DNA from: JBMNIZ01 sp050951405
Lineage (GTDB): Bacteria > Bacillota > DULZ01
DNA length: 64,000 bases
Assembly (NCBI GenBank): GCA_050951405.1
Contig: JBMNIZ010000008.1
Location: forward strand, 62,001 to 126,000
Direction of reading: 5' to 3'
Shown piece after piece: positions 1 to 8,037 of the stretch. A program made the translations under genes and the position numbers. The notes beneath the pieces were generated by a model. The model saw only the letters and a program-made list of their open reading frames with translations. It did no database searches and was not told where the DNA came from. Within the stretch, counting starts at the first letter, position 1. The number at the start of each line of letters is the position of its first letter.

Positions 1-2921
1 CGGGGTTCTTGATATAAGAAGCCCTCCCAGGAGGCGCTGCCCCCGTCCACATTCTCCACCCGAACTGTTACTTCCCCGGCCGCTCCTGCCGGCAGCCGGG
101 CCTTGATCAGGTTCTCATGGAAAACCTGGCAGTCGGCCGCACTGCTACCAAAGACGACGGAAGCTCCCGGGTAAAACTGGCTCCCGGTAATGGTGATGAT
201 GTTGCCCCCACCAGTGGAGCCTTTGGCGGGAGACAGCTTCTCGATGGTGGGATTGGAATAATAGAAAAAAGCGTTCTCCAAAGTGGCGCTCTTGCCGATG
301 GGGCTGACCACCGTCACCGGCTGGTAACCCGGTAATCCCGGAGGGGATACAACCTTAATCCTGGTCTCATCTTCCACCACCACTTCAGCGGCGGGCACTT
401 CCCCAATGAAAACCGCGGAACCGGCCACAAAATTCATTCCTAAAATAAGGAAGGCGGTGCCGCCGATCACCGGCCCCCGGGCCGGGTCTCCATTCTCCAG
501 GATAACCCGGTCAATGATTGGGTCCACGCTGGGTATGAGATATTGAAAACCATTTCGGTAAATATATTCCCCATACCGGTTTGCCACCACCACATTTTTC
601 CAGCCTGGGGTGAATCTGGGGGTAACGGCGGTCAAGGCCGTGCCGAAGGAATCCGCTTCCAATTCCACTTCCGTGGCCTCATAGCGAATGATGTTTTCCG
701 GATTGGAGGCATCTTCCAGGTAAATCCAGATCAGGGTATCCTCATCGAAGTTGGCACCGGTAATCCTAATCCTGGTTCCCCCGGCCACCGGACCGAATTC
801 CGGAGTTACACTGGTAATGATCATGCTCGTTCCCCGGTAAACGAAACCGTTTTTCAAAATGGCCTGCCCCAAGTCCTGGTTGATGACGATCACATCCACC
901 GGACCGGCTACGGAAGCAGGAGGCGTGACCGCCCTGATGGAGCCGGTTTCCACGCTCTGGACCTGGGCCTGGTTGGCCGGATCAATTTTACCCAAGTAGA
1001 CCTTCAAGCCGCTGCGAAAATCGACCCCTTCGATTCTGATGATGCTGCCGCCGGCCAGGGGACCGGTATTGTCTCCCGTCTCTTCATTGAAAACTCTATC
1101 CACCCGGGGCTGACTTTCGGGAATCCTGTAAATAAAGCCTCCCGGCAGGGTATATCTTTCCAGGGAAATCACTTCTCCCTGGCCATCCAAGCGCCTGATT
1201 TCGATCATCACATCCTGGGCCGTTTCCAGCTCTCCCTCTTCCACATAACCTCCCGGGGTAACGGCGGTAATGGTGTTCGTGTCCAAAACTTCCACTTCCC
1301 CGGCCTCGTTGCCGCCGATGAAGAGCCCCACTTGTGCCTGCTGGGGAACTTCCTCCGGCAGGGGGAAATTAACTCCGAACACAGTGATGGGAGTCCCTCC
1401 CTCCACCGTCCCCCGATCGGGAGTGACGCTGGTAATGCGGACCATTTTTTCCGGGATTTTATAGGTGAAGCCGTCAGGCACGGTCACTGTACCCCCGTCA
1501 GGGTTGGTGATGGTGACATCCTTGGGGCCGGCAGTATGTTCGGGGCTGATGACCACCATCTGAGTGGGGGCCACGAAAGGTTCTCCGTCCACGTCCTTTT
1601 TAATTTCGGCTGTCTTATTGCCGATTTTTACCACCGGCAGAGAACCGTCAACGGCTATCCGAAAATCTTCCCCCCGGATGGTCACTTCCGTTCCCCCTTT
1701 CGTGCTGCCCACATTGGGAGTGATTTCATGAACCTGGGGCTGGCTCTTCCCGGTAGTAAAAGTAAAACCGCCCACTACCGTCACTCCTTGTTCAGGGTCA
1801 GCGGGATTTCGCACCGTGACATCGGCTGGACCTAAATTGCCTTCGATAATTTTTACCAGCAGAGTACCTTCGGCTATTTTGGTAGCATCAACAATTTCCA
1901 CCGGAAACCCGCCGATGAGCACCTGGGGCTGATGGTATTGTTCAGGATCAAAAATCTTGTCAAAATTAGTGCCCTTGATGGTGATCAGATCGCCCACCCA
2001 GCCATAGTTGGGAGTGATGCTGGAAATGCTGGGCATGATAATATAGCGAAAAGCACCGGGCAGGGTATCCTGGGCTCCATCGGGATTGATGACGGTTACG
2101 TCTTTGATCTCCTCCACAGTGCCCGGAGGCACCACGGCCTTGATTTCCCTTTCATGGATGTAGGTGACGCCGCCGGCAAAATTGGCTCCCACCCTCACTT
2201 GGGCAGCCCGGTCAAACTGGTTCCCCTCTTTGCCGGTAATGGTAATCACCGTTCCACCGGCGCCTTTTTGCGGGACCACGCTTTCCAAAAGAACGGTGCT
2301 TTTTTCGTAGGCAAAAGCACCTTCCAAGGAAAAACTACCCCCGTCCGGATTCACCACCTGGACGGTTTTTGCCCCCAGGCTCCCTCCCGGGGTCACCGCC
2401 CTGACCTGACCGGCATTCAGCCATAAAACAGACCGGGCCGCTTTGCCGTCGATATAAACTTGAATTCCCGGCTGGAACTGTTCTCCCAGCAATTCTATCT
2501 CTGTGCCTCCCACCGAACTGCCCCGGGGAGGATTAACGCTGTCAATCCGGGGAGAGCTAAAAAAAGCATAGCTCTCCGCCAAGACTGCCCACTGACCGTC
2601 CGGATTTTCCACCCGCACATCAACAGGGCTCCCCTGGGAAGGATGGGGAGGCGTTTTGACCAAGATTTTATCTTTTTGCACCTCTATCACTTCGCCGGCC
2701 AAACCGCCAAAAGTTACCTTGGTTTCGCCGACGGATCCCACAACAAAATTACTTCCGTAAATGGTGACGAGAGTGCCTCCGCTGCTGGGGCCCCGCTGAG
2801 GACTCAAGCCGTTCAAAACCGGTACCGGCCCTTCCTGGGCCAAAGAACTACCGATTATTCAAGGGAAACATCCCAACAGAAAAGAAAAAATCAAGACTAT
2901 TGCTGTAAACTTTTTTCTCAA
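1..2921 (-). pseudogene. Secreted IPT/TIG-repeat protein, 3' end outside window, in-frame TGA in signal peptide
   Basis: The minus strand reads as one open frame from 2858 to the left edge (about 950 residues), built of at least ten IPT/TIG immunoglobulin-like repeats. Each has a P-x-x-G...GGT-x-(V/I)-x-I-x-G-x-x-F type start, for example near residues LSPQRGPSSGG, ITPNVGSTKGG and VTPEFGPVAGG, and most end in a VxNPDGG motif. Upstream in the same frame is a signal peptide: TTG start at 2921 after an AAGGAG ribosome site, then RKKFTAIVLIFSFLLGCFP, TGA at 2861-2859, then IIGSSLAQEG with an SLA-Q cleavage-like site. So a single stop separates a good signal peptide from the mature protein. Such proteins are usually surface or secreted adhesion or scaffold proteins. 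It follows csrA but is separated from it by a terminator. Function beyond surface localisation is inference. Confidence 0.8.
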
Positions 2922-2947
2922 AACCCTCTCTCCTTCCCAAACCCAGA

Positions 2948-2987
2948 AAACTGCTACCCCCAAACCCTTGCTGGCGGGTAGCAGTTT
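2948..2987 (-). terminator. Terminator after csrA
   Basis: Inverted repeat AAACTGCTACCC / GGGTAGCAGTTT (12-bp arms, 16-nt loop), followed on the minus strand by TTTTC. The proximal arm overlaps the csrA stop codon. It closes the flagellar operon before the IPT/TIG gene. Confidence 0.7.
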
Positions 2988-3237
2988 ACCGGCCCTGATT
3001 CCCTTCCCCGGCCGGCGGGCGCAAACTTTCCAATCCCGCCAGCAATTGGGGGCTGATTCCCGCCGACTCCTGGTTTTGCCTTTTGATGGCCTCATAAACC
3101 TCCAGGCGGTGTACGGAAACATGGGCAGGGGCTTCGATGCCTATTTTCACCTTGTCTCCCTCAACAGAGATCACGGTCAAAAAAATGTCTTCTCCAATGA
3201 TCAAAGTTTCCTTGGGTTTTCGCGTTAAAACCAGCAT
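2986..3237 (-). CDS. csrA: CsrA, RNA-binding carbon storage/flagellin translation regulator
   Basis: 83 residues starting MLVLTRKPKETLIIGEDI, the hallmark CsrA N-terminus, with the R-x-E-(I/V)-x-x-A-like segment near VHRLEVYEAI. The C-terminal 20 residues (GLESLRPPAGEGNQGR) are longer than in enterobacterial CsrA (61 aa), as is common in flagellated Firmicutes. CsrA binds GGA motifs in mRNA leaders; in Bacillus it represses hag (flagellin) and is antagonised by FliW. fliW ends 3 bp upstream, so both are co-transcribed and probably translationally coupled. ATG start. Flagellin itself is not in the window. Confidence 0.95.
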   Translation of the reverse strand: MLVLTRKPKETLIIGEDIFLTVISVEGDKVKIGIEAPAHVSVHRLEVYEAIKRQNQESAGISPQLLAGLESLRPPAGEGNQGR

Positions 3238-3240
3238 TTT

Positions 3241-3705
3241 CTATCCCCCTGCCCCGCCGGCCTGGGAGCCCTGATTGGTAAAAAGCAAGTGTTTCGTGTG
3301 GTAATCGGTTCCGTAGAGGATATACTGCTCACCCCGACGGCTGGCCAGGTTAATCACCAAAGGTCCGATTAAATTGGCGGTCATATCTCGCACATCAGCG
3401 GAAGGAACGGTGACAATCACATAGACTGCCACCTGCTCCCTTTTTTCAACGGCCAACTTCTTCCTGATCTCTTCATCCAATTCCACGGTATAAGAGGGAA
3501 AGAAAAGAAATGGATCGGTGAGAAGAAAAGCCACTTCCCCGTCCTCAACAGACTGCAGCCAGTAAAAAGCCGGGTTGTTTTCCAGGGGAAGCACCAGGTA
3601 ATCCTTCAGGTGCTCAAAGCCAAAAAGACCTCCGGCAAAATGAATGAGGTCTTCTTTCTCATATGCCAACAGGCCGAAACGGCTTGTTTCGATCTGCAAT
3701 TGCAA
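3241..3705 (-). CDS. fliW: FliW, flagellar assembly factor and CsrA antagonist
   Basis: 154 residues with the FliW pattern: N-terminal strand ending in SRFG, then FAGGLFGFEHLKDYLVLPL, PAFYWLQSVEDGEVAFLL, and the region around VAVYVIVTVP followed by MTANLIGPLVIN. FliW binds flagellin and CsrA alternately, so it links flagellin secretion to flagellin translation. It lies 15 bp after flgL and 3 bp before csrA in the same operon. The C-terminus is a short Gly/Ala tail. Length is normal (about 140-155). Confidence 0.95.
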   Translation of the reverse strand: MQLQIETSRFGLLAYEKEDLIHFAGGLFGFEHLKDYLVLPLENNPAFYWLQSVEDGEVAFLLTDPFLFFPSYTVELDEEIRKKLAVEKREQVAVYVIVTVPSADVRDMTANLIGPLVINLASRRGEQYILYGTDYHTKHLLFTNQGSQAGGAGG

Positions 3706-3720
3706 CCCCTCCCCTCTGCC

Positions 3721-4614
3721 CTATCTGAGAAAGTCCAGCAGGGACGGCTGCATCACCTTGGCCCCGGTCAACAGGGCCGCCTGGTAAACATATGCCTGCA
3801 TGGAATAATGCATGGTTATTTCCGCCAGGTCAATATCTTCCAGTTTGGATAAAAGTTCCGTCACATTCACCTGGTTTTCCTCTGCCCGGGCAATGGCCAG
3901 TTCCATGCGGCGGCTTTTAGCCCCCAGGACCGCTCTCTGGGAAAGATTGTGATCAATTTGCTTTTCAATATCCTCAATGGTGGACTGGATAGCATGGGTA
4001 TCATCGTTTTCCAGGGAATTTTTGAGAGCGATCAGGGCTTCAAAGGTAAGGCTGACCCCGCCAACCACATCAAAGGCTTTTTCCCCGTCAAGATTGATGT
4101 CGATGGTGACGCCGGGCGAAACCTCCCACTGCAAGCTTTCATTGTTGCCCGTATAGACCACACTGTCACCCATGCGCTGAAAGGGAAGATCGGTAGTTTT
4201 CGTGCCGGCAAAAATATAACGGCCGGCGTAACTGGAATTGGCCACCTGGATCAGGTGGTCAATGAGCTGATCCACTTCCTGGGCGATGGCCTCCCGGGAC
4301 TGTTGGGGCAGGGTGTCATTGGCCCCGTAAACAGCCAATTCCCGGGCTCTCTGGAGGATTTCATTGGCATTGTCCAGAGCCGTATCACAGAAATCCAGCC
4401 AGCTTTTTGCATCTTTCATGTTCTTAATATGCTGCTCTTGTTCCGTGAAAGTGCTCCTGATGGTGAGAGCCTGGGTCACCCGGATGGGGTCGTCGGAGGG
4501 ACGGGAGACAACTTTTCCCGATGACATCTGATCCTGGGATCGTTGGAGTATGGATAAATTACGATTGAGATTTTGCAGTACCGTGTTGACAAGCATTTTA
4601 TTGGTGACTCGCAT
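3721..4614 (-). CDS. flgL: FlgL, flagellar hook-filament junction protein 3
   Basis: 297 residues. The N-terminus MRVTNKMLVNTVLQNLNRNL followed by LSILQRSQDQMSSGKVVSRPSDDP is the flagellin/FlgL D0-D1 helix with the SGK...SDDP signature. The C-terminal helical half ends LLTGAKVMQPSLLDFLR, as in FlgL. It forms the ring between hook and filament with FlgK. The gene lies 11 bp downstream of flgK and 15 bp upstream of fliW. Length fits short Firmicutes FlgL (about 300). Confidence 0.95.
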   Translation of the reverse strand: MRVTNKMLVNTVLQNLNRNLSILQRSQDQMSSGKVVSRPSDDPIRVTQALTIRSTFTEQEQHIKNMKDAKSWLDFCDTALDNANEILQRARELAVYGANDTLPQQSREAIAQEVDQLIDHLIQVANSSYAGRYIFAGTKTTDLPFQRMGDSVVYTGNNESLQWEVSPGVTIDINLDGEKAFDVVGGVSLTFEALIALKNSLENDDTHAIQSTIEDIEKQIDHNLSQRAVLGAKSRRMELAIARAEENQVNVTELLSKLEDIDLAEITMHYSMQAYVYQAALLTGAKVMQPSLLDFLR

Positions 4615-4625
4615 GCTCTTCCCTC

Positions 4626-6116
4626 CTATCTCTTGATGCTGAGAATGGTCTGAATGATTTCGTCCAGGGTCATGATCACCCTGGCTGCAGCCTGATAGGC
4701 TCTCTGATACTGGAGCAGGTAGGCCATTTCTTCATCCAAGGAAACGCCGGAAACAGTTTCTTTCCGGTTTTCCAACTGGTTGACCAGGGCTTCCTGGTTG
4801 GTAGTCATCCGGCCGGCCTCATGGGCGGCTACTCCGATCCGGGAAATCAAGTCATTGTAATAACGATCGATGGTGGTGTTTTTCAATTTTTCTCCGTCGC
4901 TGATGACGGCGTTTTTCAGCTGAGCGATCCGCAAGGCCACTTCACCGTTACCTTTGTTATCCGGATCAGCCGAAGCACGGATCCTGCTCACATCCTCCTT
5001 GATCAGATCATGAACGTCTAAATCGGCGGCGCCGCTGCCGACGAAAAACTGATCCACTTCCTGCTGGCCGTTTAAATCCCAACCCTCCTGGTGCAATTTA
5101 TTCAGTTCCCTCATCAAGTCCCGGGCCAATCCGTCAATATCCTCCAAATAAGACATGGCCAGGTCCCTGGCCGCCATCAGACCGAACATCTCTCCGTCAG
5201 TAATGGCCACTGAATTCCCCAGGAGAGGAGGGCTGCTGCTTCCGTCTTCCACCCACTTGAAGTCATTATCCGCGCTGGAATAAGCGATTTCCCGGACATT
5301 AACGGGCTGGTTCACATCCAGCAACAAATGCTCCGCCTCTTTGCTTTTCCCCAGGTAAATCCTGATCTGCCCGTCGGGAACCCGGATAATGGCACCTCCG
5401 GTGGTGGGGCGGTCCACCAGGTTTTCTTCAATGGTAAAATCCACCAACTTGGCCAGTTCATCCAAAAGCAGGTCCCTTTGGTCCATCAGATCATTGGGAG
5501 AATCACCGGCTAGAACAATATTGGCGATCTGTTTATTTAAACCGTCGATTTGCCGGGCCAGGGTATTCACCTGCCCGGCCTTAATGCCCGCCACCGTTTC
5601 CAGATCGGTGCGGATATCATCCATTTGGCGGTAGGTATGGCGAAAAGCTTCTGCCAAAGCAATGGAGGTCTCCCGCGCCGTAGTCCGGATGGGGGAGTTT
5701 TCCGCATTTTTGCTCAGTTCCTGCCAGGCAGTCCAGAACTGGTTAAAAAGAGCGCTGAGCCCGGTCTCGGAGGGCTCCATGAATACCGTTTCCACTCTTT
5801 TTAAAACTTCTTCCCTCTGTTCCCACTGGCCCATAGAGCCCAGCTCCATCCGGATCTGATAATCTAAAAACTTATCCCGGATCCGGCGGATTTCATTCAC
5901 ATCCACTCCCGTACCCAGCTGCCCTGCACCCCCGGGCCTGTTTAAAGAAGGCACGGGAAAAGGCGCAGAGGCTTCCATGATCACCTGCTGGCGAGTATAA
6001 CCGGGAGTATTGGCATTCGCTATATTATGCGCGGAAGTATTCATCGCCTTTTGCTGGGCGAAAAGGCCCCTTAAAGCCGTGTTAAAACCGAAGAAAGTAC
6101 CTGACACTCGTTCCAC
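4626..6116 (-). CDS. flgK: FlgK, flagellar hook-filament junction protein 1
   Basis: 496 residues. The N-terminus has FGFNTALRGLFAQQKAMNTSAHNIANANTPGYTRQ (residues about 9-43), the conserved rod/hook/FlgK signature. The C-terminus GVSLDEEMAYLLQYQRAYQAAARVI is typical of FlgK. It is the first hook-associated protein on the hook tip and is exported by the flagellar type III apparatus with chaperone FlgN, which is encoded just upstream (12-bp gap). Length is within the family range (about 480-550). Confidence 0.96.
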   Translation of the reverse strand: MERVSGTFFGFNTALRGLFAQQKAMNTSAHNIANANTPGYTRQQVIMEASAPFPVPSLNRPGGAGQLGTGVDVNEIRRIRDKFLDYQIRMELGSMGQWEQREEVLKRVETVFMEPSETGLSALFNQFWTAWQELSKNAENSPIRTTARETSIALAEAFRHTYRQMDDIRTDLETVAGIKAGQVNTLARQIDGLNKQIANIVLAGDSPNDLMDQRDLLLDELAKLVDFTIEENLVDRPTTGGAIIRVPDGQIRIYLGKSKEAEHLLLDVNQPVNVREIAYSSADNDFKWVEDGSSSPPLLGNSVAITDGEMFGLMAARDLAMSYLEDIDGLARDLMRELNKLHQEGWDLNGQQEVDQFFVGSGAADLDVHDLIKEDVSRIRASADPDNKGNGEVALRIAQLKNAVISDGEKLKNTTIDRYYNDLISRIGVAAHEAGRMTTNQEALVNQLENRKETVSGVSLDEEMAYLLQYQRAYQAAARVIMTLDEIIQTILSIKR

Positions 6117-6127
6117 CTCGCCTGCTC

Positions 6128-6622
6128 TTAAACACTCTTATCGATGACAGCCTTGATGGTGGTCTTGGCTTCCAGGCTGCCATCGGGTTGGTAAACAGCT
6201 TGCCCTCCCCCCAGGGCATTCATCACTTTCTGCACATAAGCAAGGGACTGCTTGATCAAAAGGCTGTTCAATTCGTTCAATTCCTGCAATTCCCGGAAAT
6301 TTTTCCGCAAGATCTCAGCCAGTTTCGTAAAGCTTTCCGGTAAATCCGGCTGCTGCTTGATCAATTCCTCCAGGCTGGCCTTCGGCTCCAAGCCCAAGAT
6401 ATTCTGGAGTTTTTCCAGGCTGGCCAGCCGTTTTTGCTCCAGAGCCTTTAGCTTTTCACCGCAAAACTGCTGTTTTTGGGTAATCTCCAGCAAGCGCCCG
6501 AAATCATCGTTGGTGAGGGCTTCCAGCTCCTCTTGACCCCAGCGCAGTAGCTCTTCCACCAAGCGGTTTTGCTCCATCAAAATTTCTTCTAAAAGGGATA
6601 ACTCCGCACGCACTTTTTTCAC
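6128..6622 (-). CDS. flgN: FlgN-like export chaperone for FlgK/FlgL
   Basis: About 164 residues, mostly charged alpha-helix with heptads (LSLLEEILMEQNRLVEELL; QKRLASLEKLQNIL), matching the FlgN family and its position between flgM and flgK. I place the start at the GTG at 6622-6620 because AAAGGAA precedes it at good spacing and it abuts the flgM stop (TAAGGTG). The frame is open further upstream inside flgM, but that part reads as flgM out of frame. FlgN keeps hook-junction proteins export-competent. Assignment rests on context and helical character more than on strong motifs. Confidence 0.8.
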   Translation of the reverse strand: MKKVRAELSLLEEILMEQNRLVEELLRWGQEELEALTNDDFGRLLEITQKQQFCGEKLKALEQKRLASLEKLQNILGLEPKASLEELIKQQPDLPESFTKLAEILRKNFRELQELNELNSLLIKQSLAYVQKVMNALGGGQAVYQPDGSLEAKTTIKAVIDKSV

Positions 6623-6623
6623 C

Positions 6624-6908
6624 TTATTCCTTTTCAGCTCGCAGGGCATCCAGTATTTTTTGCGCCAAATGCTCCGGTGCCACCCGGTAAGTCTGGTCCG
6701 CCAGCTGCTTTTTGATTTCTGCAATTAAAGCCTCGCGCACTTCCGGCAATTCTTCCACGGCCCGGGCCAATTCCCGGACCTTTTGCGCCTGTGCGGAAAG
6801 TTCCACTTTATCCCCGGCGTAGGATCTGATCTCCTTTTTTTCCTGACTTGCTTGGGAGGCCTGGTAAATCTTGAAAGGATTAACCGGCGGTTGTCCGGTT
6901 ATTTTCAT
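6624..6908 (-). CDS. flgM: FlgM, anti-sigma-D (sigma-28) factor
   Basis: 94 residues from the ATG at 6908 (MKITGQPPVNPFKIYQ), the usual FlgM opening. Two in-frame GTG codons upstream would add four residues and are less likely. The middle has DKVELSAQAQKV, the conserved FlgM motif, and the C-terminal helices (LARAVEELPEVREALI; APEHLAQKILDAL) correspond to the sigma-binding region. FlgM holds sigma-D inactive until it is exported through the finished hook. It is the first gene of the late flagellar operon and lies behind a sigma-D-like promoter, so sigma-D would control its own inhibitor. Confidence 0.93.
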   Translation of the reverse strand: MKITGQPPVNPFKIYQASQASQEKKEIRSYAGDKVELSAQAQKVRELARAVEELPEVREALIAEIKKQLADQTYRVAPEHLAQKILDALRAEKE

Positions 6909-6942
6909 TATTTCCACCACCCTACCTGACCTTCTAAGAATA

Positions 6943-6970
6943 ATATCGGCAAAAGAGGCAACATACTTTA
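6943..6970 (-). promoter_or_regulatory. Sigma-D (sigma-28) promoter of flgMNKL-fliW-csrA
   Basis: On the minus strand TAAA (6970-6967) is followed after 16 nt by GCCGATAT (6950-6943), close to the sigma-28 consensus TAAA-N15-GCCGATAA. It lies 35 bp before the flgM start, in the right orientation, in the gap after cheB. Confidence 0.75.
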
Positions 6971-6984
6971 GAGGCCCCTCCCTT

Positions 6985-8037
6985 TTATCCGATTAAAGAA
7001 GAAATTTCCTCCCCCATTTTCGCCAGAGGAACAACCTTGTCCACCACTCCCGCTTCCGCCGCCGCCCTGGGCATGCCATAAACAATACAGGAATCCTCAT
7101 CCTGAGCCAGAACATAGCCGGCAGCATTTTTTACTGCCCGCAAACCGCGCACTCCATCATTGCCCATGCCGGTAAGAATGACTGCCAGAACCTTTGGCCC
7201 GTAAATCCTGGCCGCCGAAAGGCACAACACATCCATAGAAGGTTTGAAAGGGGTGGGGAGAGGAGATTGGCTGGACAAACGCACCCTGACTTCCCTGTTC
7301 TGCCTTGCCAATTCCATCTGCCAGCCGGCAGGGGCCAGCAAAGCCCGTCCCGGGAGGACCGGATCCCCTTCCTCCGCTTCTTTACAGGGAAGCTTGCCGA
7401 TGTCGTTCAATCTTTGAGCCAGGCTACGGGTAAAACCCGGCGGCATATGCTGGACGATGAGGACCGCCGCCTTTAGATCCTTGGGCAAGCTCTTGAAAAT
7501 CTCCGCCAGAGCGGCGGGACCTCCGGTAGAAGTGCCGATCACAATCGCCTCAAAATCTTTGGGTAAAGTCCCGGCAGCCGGCAGGGGATAAAGCACTGCC
7601 GGAGAGAGGCTCCTCGGAATGCGGATTTTTGCCGCCGGCACCCCGGCCGCCATCCTCACCTTGGCCGGTAATTCCTCGGCCAGCAGGATTAGGTCCTGTC
7701 TTTTCTCAGGTTTGGCTACAAAATCTACGGCGCCCAGTTCCAGTGCTTTCAAAGTGGTCTGGGCGCCTTTCGCAGTTAAGCCGCTGACCATGACGACAGG
7801 CAGCGGATTGGACCCCATGATTTCCTGTAATGTTTCCAGCCCATCCATACCGGGCATCTCCACATCCAGGGTGATGACATCAGGTTTGAAGCGCTGGATT
7901 TTTTCCAAAGCATCCTTGCCGTCCCGAGCAAAGCCCACCACCTGGATGGCGGGATCCTTTTCCAGCATGGCGGTAATAACCCGCCGCATATAAGCGGAAT
8001 CGTCCACAACGAGAACTTTAACCGGCAATGGCCCCAT
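6985..8037 (-). CDS. cheB: CheB, chemotaxis methylesterase/glutaminase response regulator
   Basis: 350 residues. N-terminal receiver: DD at 12-13, phospho-acceptor D58 in VITLDVEMPGMDG, T/S in VVMVSGLT, K in VAKPEK. C-terminal methylesterase: catalytic serine in IGTSTGGPAALAE, histidine in LIVQHMPPGF, aspartate in LTGMGNDG. It removes methyl groups from chemoreceptor glutamates when phosphorylated by CheA. The start overlaps the end of cheA by 20 bp. A TTG four codons inside is an alternative start. No chemoreceptor or cheR is in the window. Confidence 0.96.
   Translation of the reverse strand: MGPLPVKVLVVDDSAYMRRVITAMLEKDPAIQVVGFARDGKDALEKIQRFKPDVITLDVEMPGMDGLETLQEIMGSNPLPVVMVSGLTAKGAQTTLKALELGAVDFVAKPEKRQDLILLAEELPAKVRMAAGVPAAKIRIPRSLSPAVLYPLPAAGTLPKDFEAIVIGTSTGGPAALAEIFKSLPKDLKAAVLIVQHMPPGFTRSLAQRLNDIGKLPCKEAEEGDPVLPGRALLAPAGWQMELARQNREVRVRLSSQSPLPTPFKPSMDVLCLSAARIYGPKVLAVILTGMGNDGVRGLRAVKNAAGYVLAQDEDSCIVYGMPRAAAEAGVVDKVVPLAKMGEEISSLIG

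Noticed and set aside
2859..2861. Genome-wide recoding of TGA or selenocysteine insertion
   Set aside because: addB, yhaO, the thi permease and others end in TGA, Trp is TGG throughout, and no SECIS-like hairpin stands directly after the codon. A signal peptide is also no place for a conserved Sec.
543..2981. Long + strand ORFs (430, 164 and 173 codons) over the first 3 kb
   Set aside because: They are antisense shadows. The minus strand is open throughout and gives clear IPT/TIG repeats; the + products have no recognisable fold and no ribosome sites.
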